In this document: positions 17,743 to 27,495 of the stretch, one piece after another
How positions within the stretch are numbered: position 1 is the first letter of the stretch
How the letters are laid out: each line of letters starts with the position of its first letter
Made by a program: the position numbers and the translations under genes
The notes under the pieces: model-generated
Databases searched by the model: none
What the model saw: only the letters and a program-made list of their open reading frames with translations
Told to the model about the DNA's origin: nothing
Source of the DNA: CAVZMO01 sp963776195
Lineage (GTDB): Bacteria > Nitrospirota > Thermodesulfovibrionia > Thermodesulfovibrionales > SM23-35
Assembly (NCBI GenBank): GCA_963776195.1
Contig: CAVZMO010000053.1
Span: 1 to 64,000 of the forward strand
Direction of reading: 5' to 3'
DNA length: 64,000 nt

Positions 17743-18222
17743 ATGAAGAAGATCTTGATTGCGATCGATGATTCGGAGGGCGCATTGAAAGCGGTCGATT
17801 CTATCGGCCAACTGTTTGCCGGAGCAAGCGATATAAAAATTACCGTCCTGCACGTTATCCCCAACCTGCCGGCGCCGTTGTGGGATGACGGGCATATCCT
17901 GACCGAAGAAGAAAGGGAGGCCAGAAAACAGGTTATCGATAAATGGCTCAGCAACCAGAAACTCAACCTCCAGCGGATGTTTGATAAGGCGGTCGAAAGG
18001 CTAACGAAAAGGGGCATAGGTCGGGGTCAGATAGAAACCAAGACAGTCACCGACACTCTCGATGTGGCTGAAAAGATACTGTATGAAGCAAAAGACGGGG
18101 GTTATCAGGTGCTCGCAATAGGACGCCATGGCTATTCGAAGGCAAAGCGTCTTATCATGGGCAGCGTGGCCACTGCAGTCGTTAACCACGGAGCGGGTAT
18201 CACCATCTGTGTAGTTGAATAA
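17743..18222 (+). CDS. universal stress protein (UspA family)
   Basis: A 159-residue single Usp domain. The N-terminal strand (KKILIAIDDSEGALKAV) and the C-terminal ATP-binding motif GRHGYSKAKRLIMGS fit the G-x2-G-x9-G-S/T pattern of ATP-binding Usp proteins. A strong SD AAGGAGG precedes the ATG. The next gene starts 21 bases downstream, so the two are probably one transcript. The family acts in stress survival and dormancy; the specific role is unknown. Confidence 0.88.
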   Translation: MKKILIAIDDSEGALKAVDSIGQLFAGASDIKITVLHVIPNLPAPLWDDGHILTEEEREARKQVIDKWLSNQKLNLQRMFDKAVERLTKRGIGRGQIETKTVTDTLDVAEKILYEAKDGGYQVLAIGRHGYSKAKRLIMGSVATAVVNHGAGITICVVE

Positions 18223-18243
18223 TAACTAATCGAAAGGTCATAT

Positions 18244-18795
18244 ATGGAAAAGTTCTTCCTCAATGTAGACGATACTGCCTTGCTCATCATCGACGTTCAG
18301 GAGAGACTCGCGCCGGTCATGAAGGCAAAGGATGTTGTCGTAAACAATTGCCTGCATCTCGTCGAACTCTCAAAAATGCTTGACATTCCGATTGTCGTAA
18401 CGGAGCAGTATCCGAAAGGGCTCGGGCGGACGGTGGAAAAAATAAGAAACGCACTGCCTGTCTATCGGCCCGTCGAGAAGCTGACCTTCAGTTGTTGTGA
18501 TGAGCCGTCGTTCCTTGACGGCATCAAGGGAGCTAACAGGAAAAGACTTCTTTTGACGGGGATGGAGACCCATATCTGTGTCCTTCAAACCTGTATCGGC
18601 CTCTTACAGAATGGCTTCAAGGTCCATGTTGTAGGTGACGCCATGTGCTCGCGGGCAGAGGACAACCGGAAAACAGCCCTTGAATTCATGCGTGATGCCG
18701 GCGCTGTCATAACCTGCACGGAAACGGTTTTATTTCAGCTGTTGAAGTTGGCCGGCACTGAAGAGTTTAAGGCGATCTCAAAAAGGATTAAATAG
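18244..18795 (+). CDS. isochorismatase-family cysteine hydrolase
   Basis: A 183-residue alpha/beta hydrolase of the isochorismatase superfamily (YcaC-like). The catalytic triad is visible: D17 in LLIIDVQERL, Lys in VEKLTFSC and Cys in GMETHICVLQT, followed by the usual HVVGDAMCSRAEDN. Such enzymes hydrolyse amides or enol ethers (nicotinamide, ureidoacrylate and others); the substrate here is not predictable. It follows the stress-protein gene in the same direction with a weak SD (GAAAGG). Confidence 0.85.
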   Translation: MEKFFLNVDDTALLIIDVQERLAPVMKAKDVVVNNCLHLVELSKMLDIPIVVTEQYPKGLGRTVEKIRNALPVYRPVEKLTFSCCDEPSFLDGIKGANRKRLLLTGMETHICVLQTCIGLLQNGFKVHVVGDAMCSRAEDNRKTALEFMRDAGAVITCTETVLFQLLKLAGTEEFKAISKRIK

Positions 18796-18859
18796 CTCAA
18801 GCTGAAATGTTCGTGCAGGTTATTAAAAAATATTCATTTATTTATAAAATATATTAATA

Positions 18860-19363
18860 ATGCACATTTTATTGGTTGAAGATGAAGAAAAGAATGTTGC
18901 GGCCTTCATAAAACAAGGCCTCGAAGAAGATTTCTATACCGTTGAGGTTGCGGAAGACGGCTTGGACGGCTATGCGATGGCCACCAGTCAGACATATGAT
19001 CTCATCATCCTCGATCTAATGCTCCCGGGGATAGACGGCAGAGAAGTCTGCAAGAGGCTGAGGACCCTGGGGCTAAAGACTCCCATCTTGATGCGTACGG
19101 CACTCAATACGGTGCCGGACAAAGTGGAAGGCCTCGAAAGCGGGGCGGATGATTATCTTACAAAACCCTTTTCTTTTTCGGAAATGCTTGCAAGGATACG
19201 GGCTTTGATGAGAAGATCCGCGGACTACGGCGGTGACATATCCTCGGCTGATTTAAGAATAGATCTTCTGTCGAGGCGGTTGTATCGAGGTCGCATTGAA
19301 ATGGATCATCAATGCCCACAACGGAAAAATATCCGTAAGAAGCTCGGTCGGTTCCGGAAGTGA
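18860..19363 (+). pseudogene. response regulator truncated by deletion into its kinase gene
   Basis: An OmpR/PhoB-type regulator with an intact receiver domain (acidic pocket E7-D8-E9, phosphoacceptor D52 in LIILDLMLPG, Lys in DDYLTKPFSF). It breaks at the start of the winged-helix domain (ADLRIDLLSRRLYRG, about 19290). The next bases read in another frame (about 19296-19390) encode KWIINAHNGKISVRSS and SDFIITFP, the last conserved box of a histidine kinase HATPase domain. An internal deletion therefore seems to have removed the DNA-binding domain and most of the partner kinase, joining the two ends out of frame. The product would be a receiver domain with an 18-residue junk tail. Similar intact pairs are heavy-metal or stress responsive, but the original function cannot be told. 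Confidence 0.75.
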
Positions 19364-19416
19364 CTTTATCATAACATTCCCCCGCGTCCCGGATTAAAAA
19401 CAATTGGAATGGAAAA

Positions 19417-19656
19417 ATGAACAAAGAATGGGTTGAAGTCCTTATTACCTATGATTCTCTCGAAGCGGAGATCATCAAAGATCTGCTCGAAAGCGGCGGG
19501 ATTCCTGTAGTATTGAGGTCCTCGAAGGTGAGCCCTTATCCGGTTAATATCGGCAAAATTGGCGAAATAAAGATTTTAGTGAGAAAAGAGGACAAAGAGA
19601 CGGCTGAAGAGGTGATAAAAAGCGGCGATGACAATAATTCCCGGGAGGACACATAA
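19417..19656 (+). CDS. DUF2007-type putative signal-transducing protein
   Basis: A 79-residue protein with the DUF2007 fold signature: WVEVLITYDSLEAEIIKDLLE followed by a strand with GIPVVLRSS and a C-terminal KILVRKEDKETAEEVI. The family occurs widely, often next to regulators or peptidases, and is thought to bind a small ligand or protein; no reaction is known. A purine-rich SD-like GGAATGGAAAA precedes the ATG. It follows the two-component remnant and precedes the M42 peptidase in the same direction. Confidence 0.7.
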   Translation: MNKEWVEVLITYDSLEAEIIKDLLESGGIPVVLRSSKVSPYPVNIGKIGEIKILVRKEDKETAEEVIKSGDDNNSREDT

Positions 19657-19788
19657 AATCATACCTCGTTAAATTCTGCGGGGTATTCGACAACTCCTTC
19701 TGCATTTTTCAATCCGTTTTCCTTCCGTACGATATAAAAAGACTTGTTAATGATATAATTTCTTACAGAATCCGGAAAGGAGTCATTT

Positions 19789-20862
19789 ATGACCGATGAA
19801 AGAATAGAACTGCTCCGCGAACTCACAGAAGCGCCGGGCGTTTCCGGCTATGAAGAGGAGGTTCGCGATATCATACGGCGGCATCTCAAGGGAATTACGG
19901 CCATCGAGCAAGACCGCCTTGGCAGTATCGTATGCAGGAAAGACGGCGAGTCCGAGACACCGAGGATTATGCTTGCAGGACATATGGACGAGGTGGGATT
20001 CATTGTAAAGCTTATCACCGACGAAGGTTTCATCAGATTCAGCCCGCTCGGCGGGTGGTGGGGGCATGTGATGCTTGCGCAACGGGTTGTGATCAAGACA
20101 CGTGAAGGCGACGTCCACGGTCTCATAGGTTCCAAGCCGCCCCATGTCCTCTCGGAAGAAGAAAGGAAGAAGCTCCAGGAGCCGAAGGATATGTATATTG
20201 ATGTCGGCGCCACATCCTCGGAGGAAGTGAGAGGACTCGGAATACGGCCGGGAGACCCTATTATCCCTGTCTGCCCTTTCACTGTGTTAAACACAGGAAA
20301 AACATATATGGGAAAAGCCTTTGATGACCGTGTCGGCTGTGCACTTTTTATCGATGTGATCAAAGAACTCGTAAAAGAAAAACATCCGAACACGGTTTTC
20401 GGAGTGGGGACGGTACAAGAGGAAGTCGGCCTGCGAGGCGCCCGTACAAGCTCATGGGTTGTCGAACCCGACGTGGGCCTGACCATGGAGATCAGTGTTG
20501 CCGGAGACGTGCCTGATGTCAAGAAAGAGGATGCTCAGGGGAAACTCGGCAAGGGTCCGGTCATCATGCTCCGTGATGGAACGATGATACCCAATCTGAT
20601 GCTCAGGGACCTGTTCATCGACACGGCGGAAGAACTGAAGATCCCTTATCAGTTCGATATGATGGAACGCGGCGGGACCGATTCAGGCGCAATCCACCTT
20701 CATCGCCACGGTGTCCCGAACCTCGTCATCGGGGTGCCGACACGGCATATCCACAGCCACGCAGGCATCATCCACAGAGAGGATTATGACAACGCGGTCC
20801 GGCTTGTGACTGCCGTGGTCAAAAAGCTCGATGCAAGAACGGTGGAGGGTCTGACGAAATAG
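19789..20862 (+). CDS. M42 family metallo-aminopeptidase
   Basis: A 357-residue dinuclear-metal peptidase of the M42 (glutamyl aminopeptidase / TET) family. Metal and catalytic motifs in order: AGHMDEVGFIV near 64, KAFDDRVGCALF near 174, TVQEEVGLRGA near 203 (catalytic Glu pair), GLTMEISVAGDVP near 230 and PTRHIHSHAGII near 322. The insert between the first two motifs is the PDZ-like dimerisation domain of the family. It should trim peptides in the cytosol as a dodecamer. An SD GGAAAGGAG lies before the ATG. It is convergent with the kinase/regulator pair. Confidence 0.88.
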   Translation: MTDERIELLRELTEAPGVSGYEEEVRDIIRRHLKGITAIEQDRLGSIVCRKDGESETPRIMLAGHMDEVGFIVKLITDEGFIRFSPLGGWWGHVMLAQRVVIKTREGDVHGLIGSKPPHVLSEEERKKLQEPKDMYIDVGATSSEEVRGLGIRPGDPIIPVCPFTVLNTGKTYMGKAFDDRVGCALFIDVIKELVKEKHPNTVFGVGTVQEEVGLRGARTSSWVVEPDVGLTMEISVAGDVPDVKKEDAQGKLGKGPVIMLRDGTMIPNLMLRDLFIDTAEELKIPYQFDMMERGGTDSGAIHLHRHGVPNLVIGVPTRHIHSHAGIIHREDYDNAVRLVTAVVKKLDARTVEGLTK

Positions 20863-21048
20863 ACCCATACGGTGTATCAGCATGATATCCATCTGTGGCG
20901 TCAGCTAATAATCCGCCGCCGGACACTGTTGATATCAGGATGTTCCATCGGGTTCTGCCCCCATAATACATCCTCCGCTCTTTGAAATGGATCATCCACC
21001 TGCTTATTGCTGCTCTTCTTTTTCCCCTTAGATAATAAATCCTTGATT

Positions 21049-21429
21049 TTACTCTATAGAATTCCGTTTCTTTACAGCTTTATCAATTCTTAAGATCAGT
21101 TCTCCTATATCTATCGGCTTCATAACATACTGAAACGCGCCGCTCTTCATTCCCTGTTCCACGGTTTGAGTATCTCCATGGCCTGTCAGCATGATAACCT
21201 CAATAGAAGGATTTATCTGTTTAATGATTCTAAGAACCTCTATACCATCCATCCCGGGCATCCTAAAGTCAAGTAATACTACGTCAGGTGGGTCACTTCG
21301 AATAAAGGTCAGGGCATCCTCAGCTTGAGATACAGCCGTTGCATCATAATCCCTCAACCGTAACCTTTCTGCCAGTGCAGATCCAAATTCAACCTCATCA
21401 TCCAGCAGAAGAACTTTGGCTTGCGGCAA
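21049..21429 (-). CDS. single-domain response regulator
   Basis: A 126-residue receiver domain only (D10-D11 pocket, phosphoacceptor D54 in VVLLDFRMPGMDG, switch Thr in VIMLTGHGD, Lys in YVMKPID). There is no output domain, so it acts by protein contact or as a phosphate sink. It begins two bases after the stop of the large kinase gene and is certainly its partner in one operon. Confidence 0.88.
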   Translation of the reverse strand: MPQAKVLLLDDEVEFGSALAERLRLRDYDATAVSQAEDALTFIRSDPPDVVLLDFRMPGMDGIEVLRIIKQINPSIEVIMLTGHGDTQTVEQGMKSGAFQYVMKPIDIGELILRIDKAVKKRNSIE

Positions 21430-21431
21430 AA

Positions 21432-23738
21432 TTATCCTCCTTGGACACTTCCAGCTTTTTGAGGTATTTCAAGAGTGAAAGTTGTTCCTTTATTGACTTC
21501 ACTCCGGACAAGAATTGTCCCGCCTAATTTTTGCATAATCCCATATGAAATGGAAAGTCCGAGGCCTGTTCCTTTCCCTTTTCCTTTCGTGGTAAAAAAT
21601 GGTTCAAAAATATGCTTCAGTATATCGTTAGGGATTCCAGGCCCATTATCTCTGACCGACAACCGTACGGTATTCTCATCTTTGACATCCGTAAAAATTT
21701 CTATGAGACCTCCCTTTTCAACCGCGTCGACGGCATTATTAATAATATTCAGCACCACCTGCTCAAGCTGTCCTTTGTCACTTATTACTTTTGGAAGATC
21801 CTCTTGCAGATTCAGTTCCAAGCGAATGTCCCTGAATAAAATCTCTTTTTCGAGGAACCCTATAACCTCTCTCAGTGCATCATTCAAATTAATAACGGCA
21901 TGGGATACGTCTGTTCGCCTCGAAAATCCCAAAAGACGGTGAGTAATTGTCCGACAACGGGTTACACTTTCAAATATTGCGCTAAGCAAGGAGAGAAACT
22001 TTTCTTTATTCCGGTCTGAATCTTCAGACAACTCCAAGAGGTCTTTCATCAAACCGGCTTTTTCATTAATGATGGCAAGGGGATTATTGATTTCATGCGC
22101 CACACCAGCGGCAAGCCGACCGATTGCCTCCATTTTATGCGCCTGAAGGAGAAGTTGCTCTGACTCCCGCAGCGCATCTTCTGCACGTTTGCGCTCGGTC
22201 ACATCCCTAAAACTCCATACCCTTCCAATTATAGAGTTGCCCATTTCTTGAGGGTGAGAATAGCGCTCAAATGCCCTCCCATCCTTAAATGAAAGTATGT
22301 CGAAACTCTCCAAATCCGGTTGGTCGTATAATTCCCTCACTTTTGTTAAGAACTTTTCCGGTTCCATTAATTGATCTGTAACAAAAGCAAGGGCCTCATC
22401 ATCGTTCCGCGATGTCATAATAGATTCCGGGATACGCCACATCTGTATAAATTTCCGATTGAAACTTATCATCTTCCCCGTCTTATCAACAACGAGAATA
22501 CCGTCTGCGGTCGATTCGAGTGTAGCGCTGAGCAACGAAAGGGTGTCCCTCAGATTTTCTTCCGCCTGTTTGCGCATCGTGATATCACGATTACTTGCCC
22601 GTACCCCCAGAAACGTTCCCCGGGTATCGGTCACCGGCTGGCAGACATGTTCAATCCAGCGTATCTTACCGTCCTGCCTCCTGATGCGAAATTGGATACT
22701 TTGCGGACTTAGCACTTTAAGGGCTTCGTGACGATGCGCAATTAAGATGTCCCTATCTTCCGGCACAGTAATTTCAGATGTAAGATTAGAGTTCTCGATA
22801 AAGTGCTCCGCCTTATAGCCGGTGATGCGTTCACATGAAGGGGACACATAGCTCAGCTTTCCGTCAGGGGCCTCCCAATACTCCCAGTCATGGGTAAAAT
22901 CAGCCACTGTACGATAGCGCAACTCAGCCTTCCGAAGCTCTCCTTCAACTCTTTTCCGTTCAGTTATTTCGTTCCATAGTTTTTCATTTATTATTCTTAG
23001 TTCGGAGGTTCGTTTTTCTACACGATGTTCCAGTTTGTCATGGGCTTTGCGCAATGCTGCCTCGGCCTTCTCCCGCTTGTTAATTTCTTTGGATATGCTC
23101 TGAATCATTTCATTCGTCACTTTTTTCAATGATTCCAGCAGTTCTACTTTTGCCTTCCCCGATACCCTTGCACGCAGGTCACCCATCGATACCCTGTGCA
23201 GTATATCAAAATGCTCGGCAAGCGCTATGGCAAACTCATGGGATTGATCGACAATTGAGTTTATTTCTTTGGAAGTCAGATTAACCATATGTTTCAATTT
23301 GCTGATCAATTCGATGGCGGATGCTTCATCTATTCTTACGGAAGGATCTCCGGATGCAATCTTTTTTAATGCCTCGAAGACTTCGGAAAGGCTCAAGGCC
23401 AGCTCCATGCTCATGCTTTCGAGTTCCTTGTCCCGCTCTCTGATAATCTTATTGAATTCCTTGAATTGCTTGTCTACAACCTTCAGAGTAGCTTTCATCG
23501 AAAAAACATCCGTGTTCTTCTTAAATACTTCACAGCCGATGCACATCTCTATCTTCTCCAAAAACTTCCCTTGAATTTCATGCCGGCAATGAGTTCCCGA
23601 AAAGAGCCAGCACCCGAGACTTTTTGACTTGTATGCCGCGCACCTCTTCTCTTTACATTTAAAAACTTCCCAGCATTTTGCCTTTTCAACCTTTTTGTCT
23701 TCCAATATTCTCCCAGCTCCCTGCTTTTTTGTTTTCAT
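21432..23738 (-). CDS. hybrid-less sensor kinase with Cys-rich N-terminus and PAS domains
   Basis: A 768-residue kinase. Residues 20-75 form a Cys-rich module with eight Cys (KCWEVFKCKEKRC, GCWLFSGTHC, MCIGCEVFKK), a likely metal or iron-sulfur site. After a coiled coil there are two HAMP-like segments (SGDPSVRID near 130, MGDLRARVSGKAK near 190) without any membrane segment. Two PAS domains follow (about 275-390 and 400-520), then HisKA with the His in LAAGVAHEINNPL and HATPase with GKGKGTGLGLSISYGIM. It is cytosolic. The single-receiver protein immediately downstream is its obvious partner. Redox, metal or gas sensing by the N-terminus is inference from the Cys pattern. Confidence 0.85.
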   Translation of the reverse strand: MKTKKQGAGRILEDKKVEKAKCWEVFKCKEKRCAAYKSKSLGCWLFSGTHCRHEIQGKFLEKIEMCIGCEVFKKNTDVFSMKATLKVVDKQFKEFNKIIRERDKELESMSMELALSLSEVFEALKKIASGDPSVRIDEASAIELISKLKHMVNLTSKEINSIVDQSHEFAIALAEHFDILHRVSMGDLRARVSGKAKVELLESLKKVTNEMIQSISKEINKREKAEAALRKAHDKLEHRVEKRTSELRIINEKLWNEITERKRVEGELRKAELRYRTVADFTHDWEYWEAPDGKLSYVSPSCERITGYKAEHFIENSNLTSEITVPEDRDILIAHRHEALKVLSPQSIQFRIRRQDGKIRWIEHVCQPVTDTRGTFLGVRASNRDITMRKQAEENLRDTLSLLSATLESTADGILVVDKTGKMISFNRKFIQMWRIPESIMTSRNDDEALAFVTDQLMEPEKFLTKVRELYDQPDLESFDILSFKDGRAFERYSHPQEMGNSIIGRVWSFRDVTERKRAEDALRESEQLLLQAHKMEAIGRLAAGVAHEINNPLAIINEKAGLMKDLLELSEDSDRNKEKFLSLLSAIFESVTRCRTITHRLLGFSRRTDVSHAVINLNDALREVIGFLEKEILFRDIRLELNLQEDLPKVISDKGQLEQVVLNIINNAVDAVEKGGLIEIFTDVKDENTVRLSVRDNGPGIPNDILKHIFEPFFTTKGKGKGTGLGLSISYGIMQKLGGTILVRSEVNKGTTFTLEIPQKAGSVQGG

Positions 23739-23748
23739 TCACTTAAAC

Positions 23749-24378
23749 TCATAGCCTTAAGTATCTGACTTTCATTTCCAGCGGTTTTTTTTGAGGGCCG
23801 ATGCTCGGCTTGGCAGCATAACCTACAGGCACAACTGCCATGAACTCTCCCTTCGGCTCTCCCAAAAACTGCAGAACATCATCCTTCATCAGGAAAAGGA
23901 TTCCCAGCCAGACGGTCGCAAGTCCCAATGATGTCGCCGCCAGAAGCAGATTCTCAACGGCGGCTGCTGAACTCTGTATCTCCATAGTACGGAAGAAATC
24001 TTTTGCCATCTCTTTTTCGATTTTGAAAAGCTGGGTGCCATGTTCAATCAGCTCGCCGGTATTGGCGGCTGCAATTACAACAGGAGCGCTTACGATACTC
24101 CTTGCGGCCATTCGAAGCAGGGCAGACGCCGGTTTCGGGAAATTGCCGGCATGGGAAGTGACGAGATGCGCTAATTCCTGCTTCTTCTTAGCCCTTGCAA
24201 CGATAAACCTCCACGGTTGCTGGTTATGGGCGGATGGTGCTTCGTTGGCTGCCTGAAGCAAAATGTTTATAAGATCATCAGATACTTCCCGTTCGGTGAA
24301 TGACCTGATGCTATGCCGCTTCTTGATGGTCTGTAAAGTTTCATTGAGGGAAAAAACCGAATCAGTAGAAAGCTTCAT
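23749..24378 (-). CDS. nitroreductase-family flavoprotein
   Basis: A 209-residue FMN-dependent NAD(P)H oxidoreductase. Family motifs: KKRHSIRSFTEREV at the N-terminus (FMN phosphate binding), AANEAPSAHNQQPWRF near 50 and a C-terminal VPVGYAAKPS. The insert is short, as in F-drn/BluB-like minimal nitroreductases. It ends ten bases upstream of the kinase start, so it may be the first gene of that kinase operon. The physiological substrate is unknown. Confidence 0.85.
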   Translation of the reverse strand: MKLSTDSVFSLNETLQTIKKRHSIRSFTEREVSDDLINILLQAANEAPSAHNQQPWRFIVARAKKKQELAHLVTSHAGNFPKPASALLRMAARSIVSAPVVIAAANTGELIEHGTQLFKIEKEMAKDFFRTMEIQSSAAAVENLLLAATSLGLATVWLGILFLMKDDVLQFLGEPKGEFMAVVPVGYAAKPSIGPQKKPLEMKVRYLRL

Positions 24379-24499
24379 GGTGCCGTCCGCCTTTCCATCT
24401 TAATCTCAATAATTTTCTTGAGACGAGTTCTTTTCGGAGATCTTCAAAATCATGGCCTGAAACATCAGAGTGACGGCAAGAGAAGAGTCGAAAAACTCC

Positions 24500-25928
24500 T
24501 TAGAACCCCTGTATCGCCGCCTTGGCAAGGTTCAGGAGGAATGAAGGCAGTACCCCGATGAACAGCACGGCAAACGTTGTTATGCCGAGGGCGACACCGT
24601 TTGAAAAGGATGTTGTCAACGTGACCGTTTCCTTAGGTTCTCTCATATACATGTACATAACAACCCTTAGGTAGAAGTATGCGGAGATGGCGCTGAATAT
24701 TACTGCTATGATTACGAGCCATGTATAGCCCGCGTTGATCGCGCTCATGAAGATATACAATTTACCGATAAACCCCGCCGTCGGAGGGATTCCCGTGAGC
24801 GAGAACATAAATATCAGCATGAGCATCGCCGCCAGCGGATGGGTCTTTGAAAGCCCCTGATAATCGTATATGCTGTCACCTTTGAAACCTTCGCTCCTGA
24901 GCATGATGATGACCGCAAATGCCCCGATGTTCATGAATGCATAGATCATCAGATAATTCATAACGCTGGCAAGTCCTTCATTGTTTGCTGTAATAATACC
25001 GAGAAGGGCATAGCCCGCATGGGCGATTGATGAGTAGGCAAGCATTCTCTTGATGTTAGTCTGAGACAGTGCAACGATATTCCCGACAGCCATTGTGAGG
25101 ATCGAGAGAGGAACCAGTATTGCCGCCCATTCGACTTTTACAGAGACAAAGGCCACCATAAAAACTCTTCCGAGAACAGCAAACCCTGCCGCTTTCGGAC
25201 CTACCGACATGAAGGCGGTAATGGATGTGGGAGCGCCCTCATAGACATCCGGGGCCCACATGTGGAACGGTGCGGCGGCGATCTTGAACCCGAAAGCGAC
25301 GGTCAGGAATATAACCGACAGGAGCAGAGAGAAATTGTCGCTAAGCCCCCTTTCATTGATAAAAAACGCTATCCCCCTCAGATCCGTCGTGCCCGTAAGT
25401 CCATAGATTATCGAAATGCCGTAGAGCAGGAATGCCGATGAAAAAGCGCCCAAAAGGAAGTATTTCAATGCTGCCTCGTTTGATTTTATATCGTGTCTGA
25501 TGAAGCCTGCGAGGACATACGTACTCAGCGCCATGAGTTCGAGGCCGAGATAAAGCACGATAAGGTCGCCGGCAGACGCCATGATCATCATGCCGATCGT
25601 CGAGAAGAGAATGAGGGCGTAATATTCTCCGTGATTGACCCTTTCGACGGCAATATATTTAATGGATATTAAAACAGAAAGGATTACGTTGACAACAAAT
25701 ATGAGTTTAAAGAATGTACTGTACCCATCGGAGATAAACATGCTTCCAAAGGTTGTCACCCTGTCGGCCCGAACAGAGATAAGGTTACAAGTGCAACACC
25801 CGCCATACTGATCAGGGCCACTATTTCCTTTTTCTTTATGACAAGATCGAGAAGCAGGACATTAATGCCAGGGCGGTCATCAAAAGTTCCGGCATCATCG
25901 GTGTGAGATCGGGAATCTGAAAATTCAT
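24500..25928 (-). CDS. nuoN: NADH-quinone oxidoreductase subunit N, frame broken twice
   Basis: The proton-pumping antiporter-like subunit of complex I, last gene of the operon. The true start is the ATG at 25928, overlapping the nuoM stop (ATGA). The first 23 codons (MNFQIPDLTPMMPELL) are in one frame, the next stretch (VLLLDLVIKKKEIVALIS) in another, and from about 25759 the remaining 419 residues are uninterrupted. Adding one G near 25859 and one at the CCC of 25759-25761 restores a 476-residue protein, the normal length. The key Lys and Glu of the antiporter fold are present (LGLELMALSTYVL, YEGAPTSITAFMS). Both breaks look like homopolymer losses in the sequence. Confidence 0.85.
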
Positions 25929-27466
25929 CTGACCACCTCCATAATGACTTTGGCTATGTTCGCCTCTTGTACTCCGCCGGTATTAACTCTCTCCAAGAGA
26001 TGCTGAACGGAAGCGTGCATGAAGCCGAGGAAAGAGCTCGGATAAACGCCTATCCATAGAACAAGGACAAGCATCGGGATTAGGGTAATGGTTTCCCGGA
26101 CATCCATGTCCGTCAGGCCGATAATCTTTCTTGTTCGTCTCCATAAAGAACACCCTCTGATAGAGCCAGAGCATGTATCCGGCCCCGATGATAATTCCGG
26201 TGCACGCAAGAACCCCGGCCAGCTTGCTCGCCGTAAATCCGCCAAGGAGAATCAGGAATTCACCGATGAACCCGTTCGTTGCGGGAAGTCCAATCGCCGC
26301 AAGAGTAAACACCATAAAGAAGGCCGCATAGATCGGCATGACCGACGCAAGTCCCCCGTAATCCGCGATCTTCCTCGTGTGGGTCCTGTCATAGACTATG
26401 CCGACCGACAAGAAGAGTGCGCCCGTAACCACTCCGTGGTTGAGCATCTGAAGTATTCCGCCCTCAAGTCCCTGGATGTTCAGGGCAAAGATTCCGAGAG
26501 TCACAAAGCCCATATGGCTCACCGAACTGTACGCTATAAGTCTTTTCAGATCAGTCTGCGCGAGACATATCACGGCGCCGTAAATGATTCCTATCACGGA
26601 AAGGGTCAGCATTACCGGCGTCATCGCTTTCGAGGCTTCGGGAAGGAGGGGGAGAGAAAACCTGAGAAAACCGTAAGCGCCCATCTTGATAAGTACGGCA
26701 GCCAGGATGACGCTGCCCGCTGTCGGGGCCTCCGTGTGAGCGTCAGGAAGCCACGTATGCACAGGCCACATCGGAACCTTTACAGCAAAGGCGGCAAAAA
26801 ATGCCCAGAAGAGCCACATCTGCATGGTCAATGGGTAGCTCATTGTCATCATGTCAAGGATGTTGAAGGTCTTGCCCGAGTAAAAGTAGAGAACGATGAT
26901 ACCGACAAGCATCAGAACGCTTCCAACCAATGTATAAAGGAAGAACTTTATCGCAGCGTATATCCTGTTCGGACCTCCCCATACTCCGATGATGAGGAAC
27001 ATGGGTATCAGCATCGCCTCCCAGAAGAGATAGAAGAGGAAAAAGTCCAGAGAGCAGAATACGCCGATCATAAAAGAAGTCGTAAGAAGTATCGCTATAT
27101 AAAATTCTTTGACCTTCGTCTTGATCGAATTCCCATGATATGAGAACACAGAGGATCGCCGTCAGCGTCGAGAGCAGAACAAAGAGGACGCTGATACCGT
27201 CAACGCCAAGGAAATAATTGATGTTCCAGGTCGGGTATCCACGTATGCTTCTCGGCAAACTGCATCTTGTGCGTCAGCGTGTCGAAGTTCGTAAACAGCG
27301 GGATGGACAAGAGAAATGTGGCTATGCTCGTTCCGAGAGCGATCCATTTTGTGAGCAGTTCCCATGACCTTCTGTTCAGAAGAATGAGAAGGGCGCCGAA
27401 AACAGGCAGAAATATAACCGTGCTCAGGATCGGGTACCCCATTTGATTCATGATTACCTGTTCCAT
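25925..27466 (-). CDS. nuoM: NADH-quinone oxidoreductase subunit M, frame broken three times
   Basis: The second antiporter-like subunit of complex I, read here in four pieces: 27466-27236 (MEQVIMNQMGYPILSTVIF), then WNINYFLGVDGISVLFVLLS, then NSIKTKVKEFYIAILLTTSF through the long middle part, and finally IIGLTDMDVRETITLIPM to the stop at 25925. Each switch is repaired by deleting one base: in GGG at 27233-27235, CCC at 27132-27134 and TTT at 26127-26129 (plus-strand bases). The corrected protein has 512 residues, the family length, with the conserved Glu (LFWEAMLIPMF) and Lys helices intact. I read it as one functional gene with consensus errors; true decay of an otherwise intact operon is less likely. 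Confidence 0.85.
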
Positions 27467-27495
27467 CTTTCTCCTCTATGAAGACATTTCATATA

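Noticed and set aside
17498..17746. plus-strand open frame upstream of the Usp gene
   Set aside because: Overlaps the Usp start, lacks SD and any recognisable motif.
26088..27143. long plus-strand open frame (351 codons) opposite nuoM
   Set aside because: Antisense shadow of nuoM, rich in Arg, His and Lys with no domain.
25925..27466. nuoM and nuoN as true pseudogenes
   Set aside because: All five breaks are single-base homopolymer changes in an otherwise perfectly conserved operon; error is simpler than decay.
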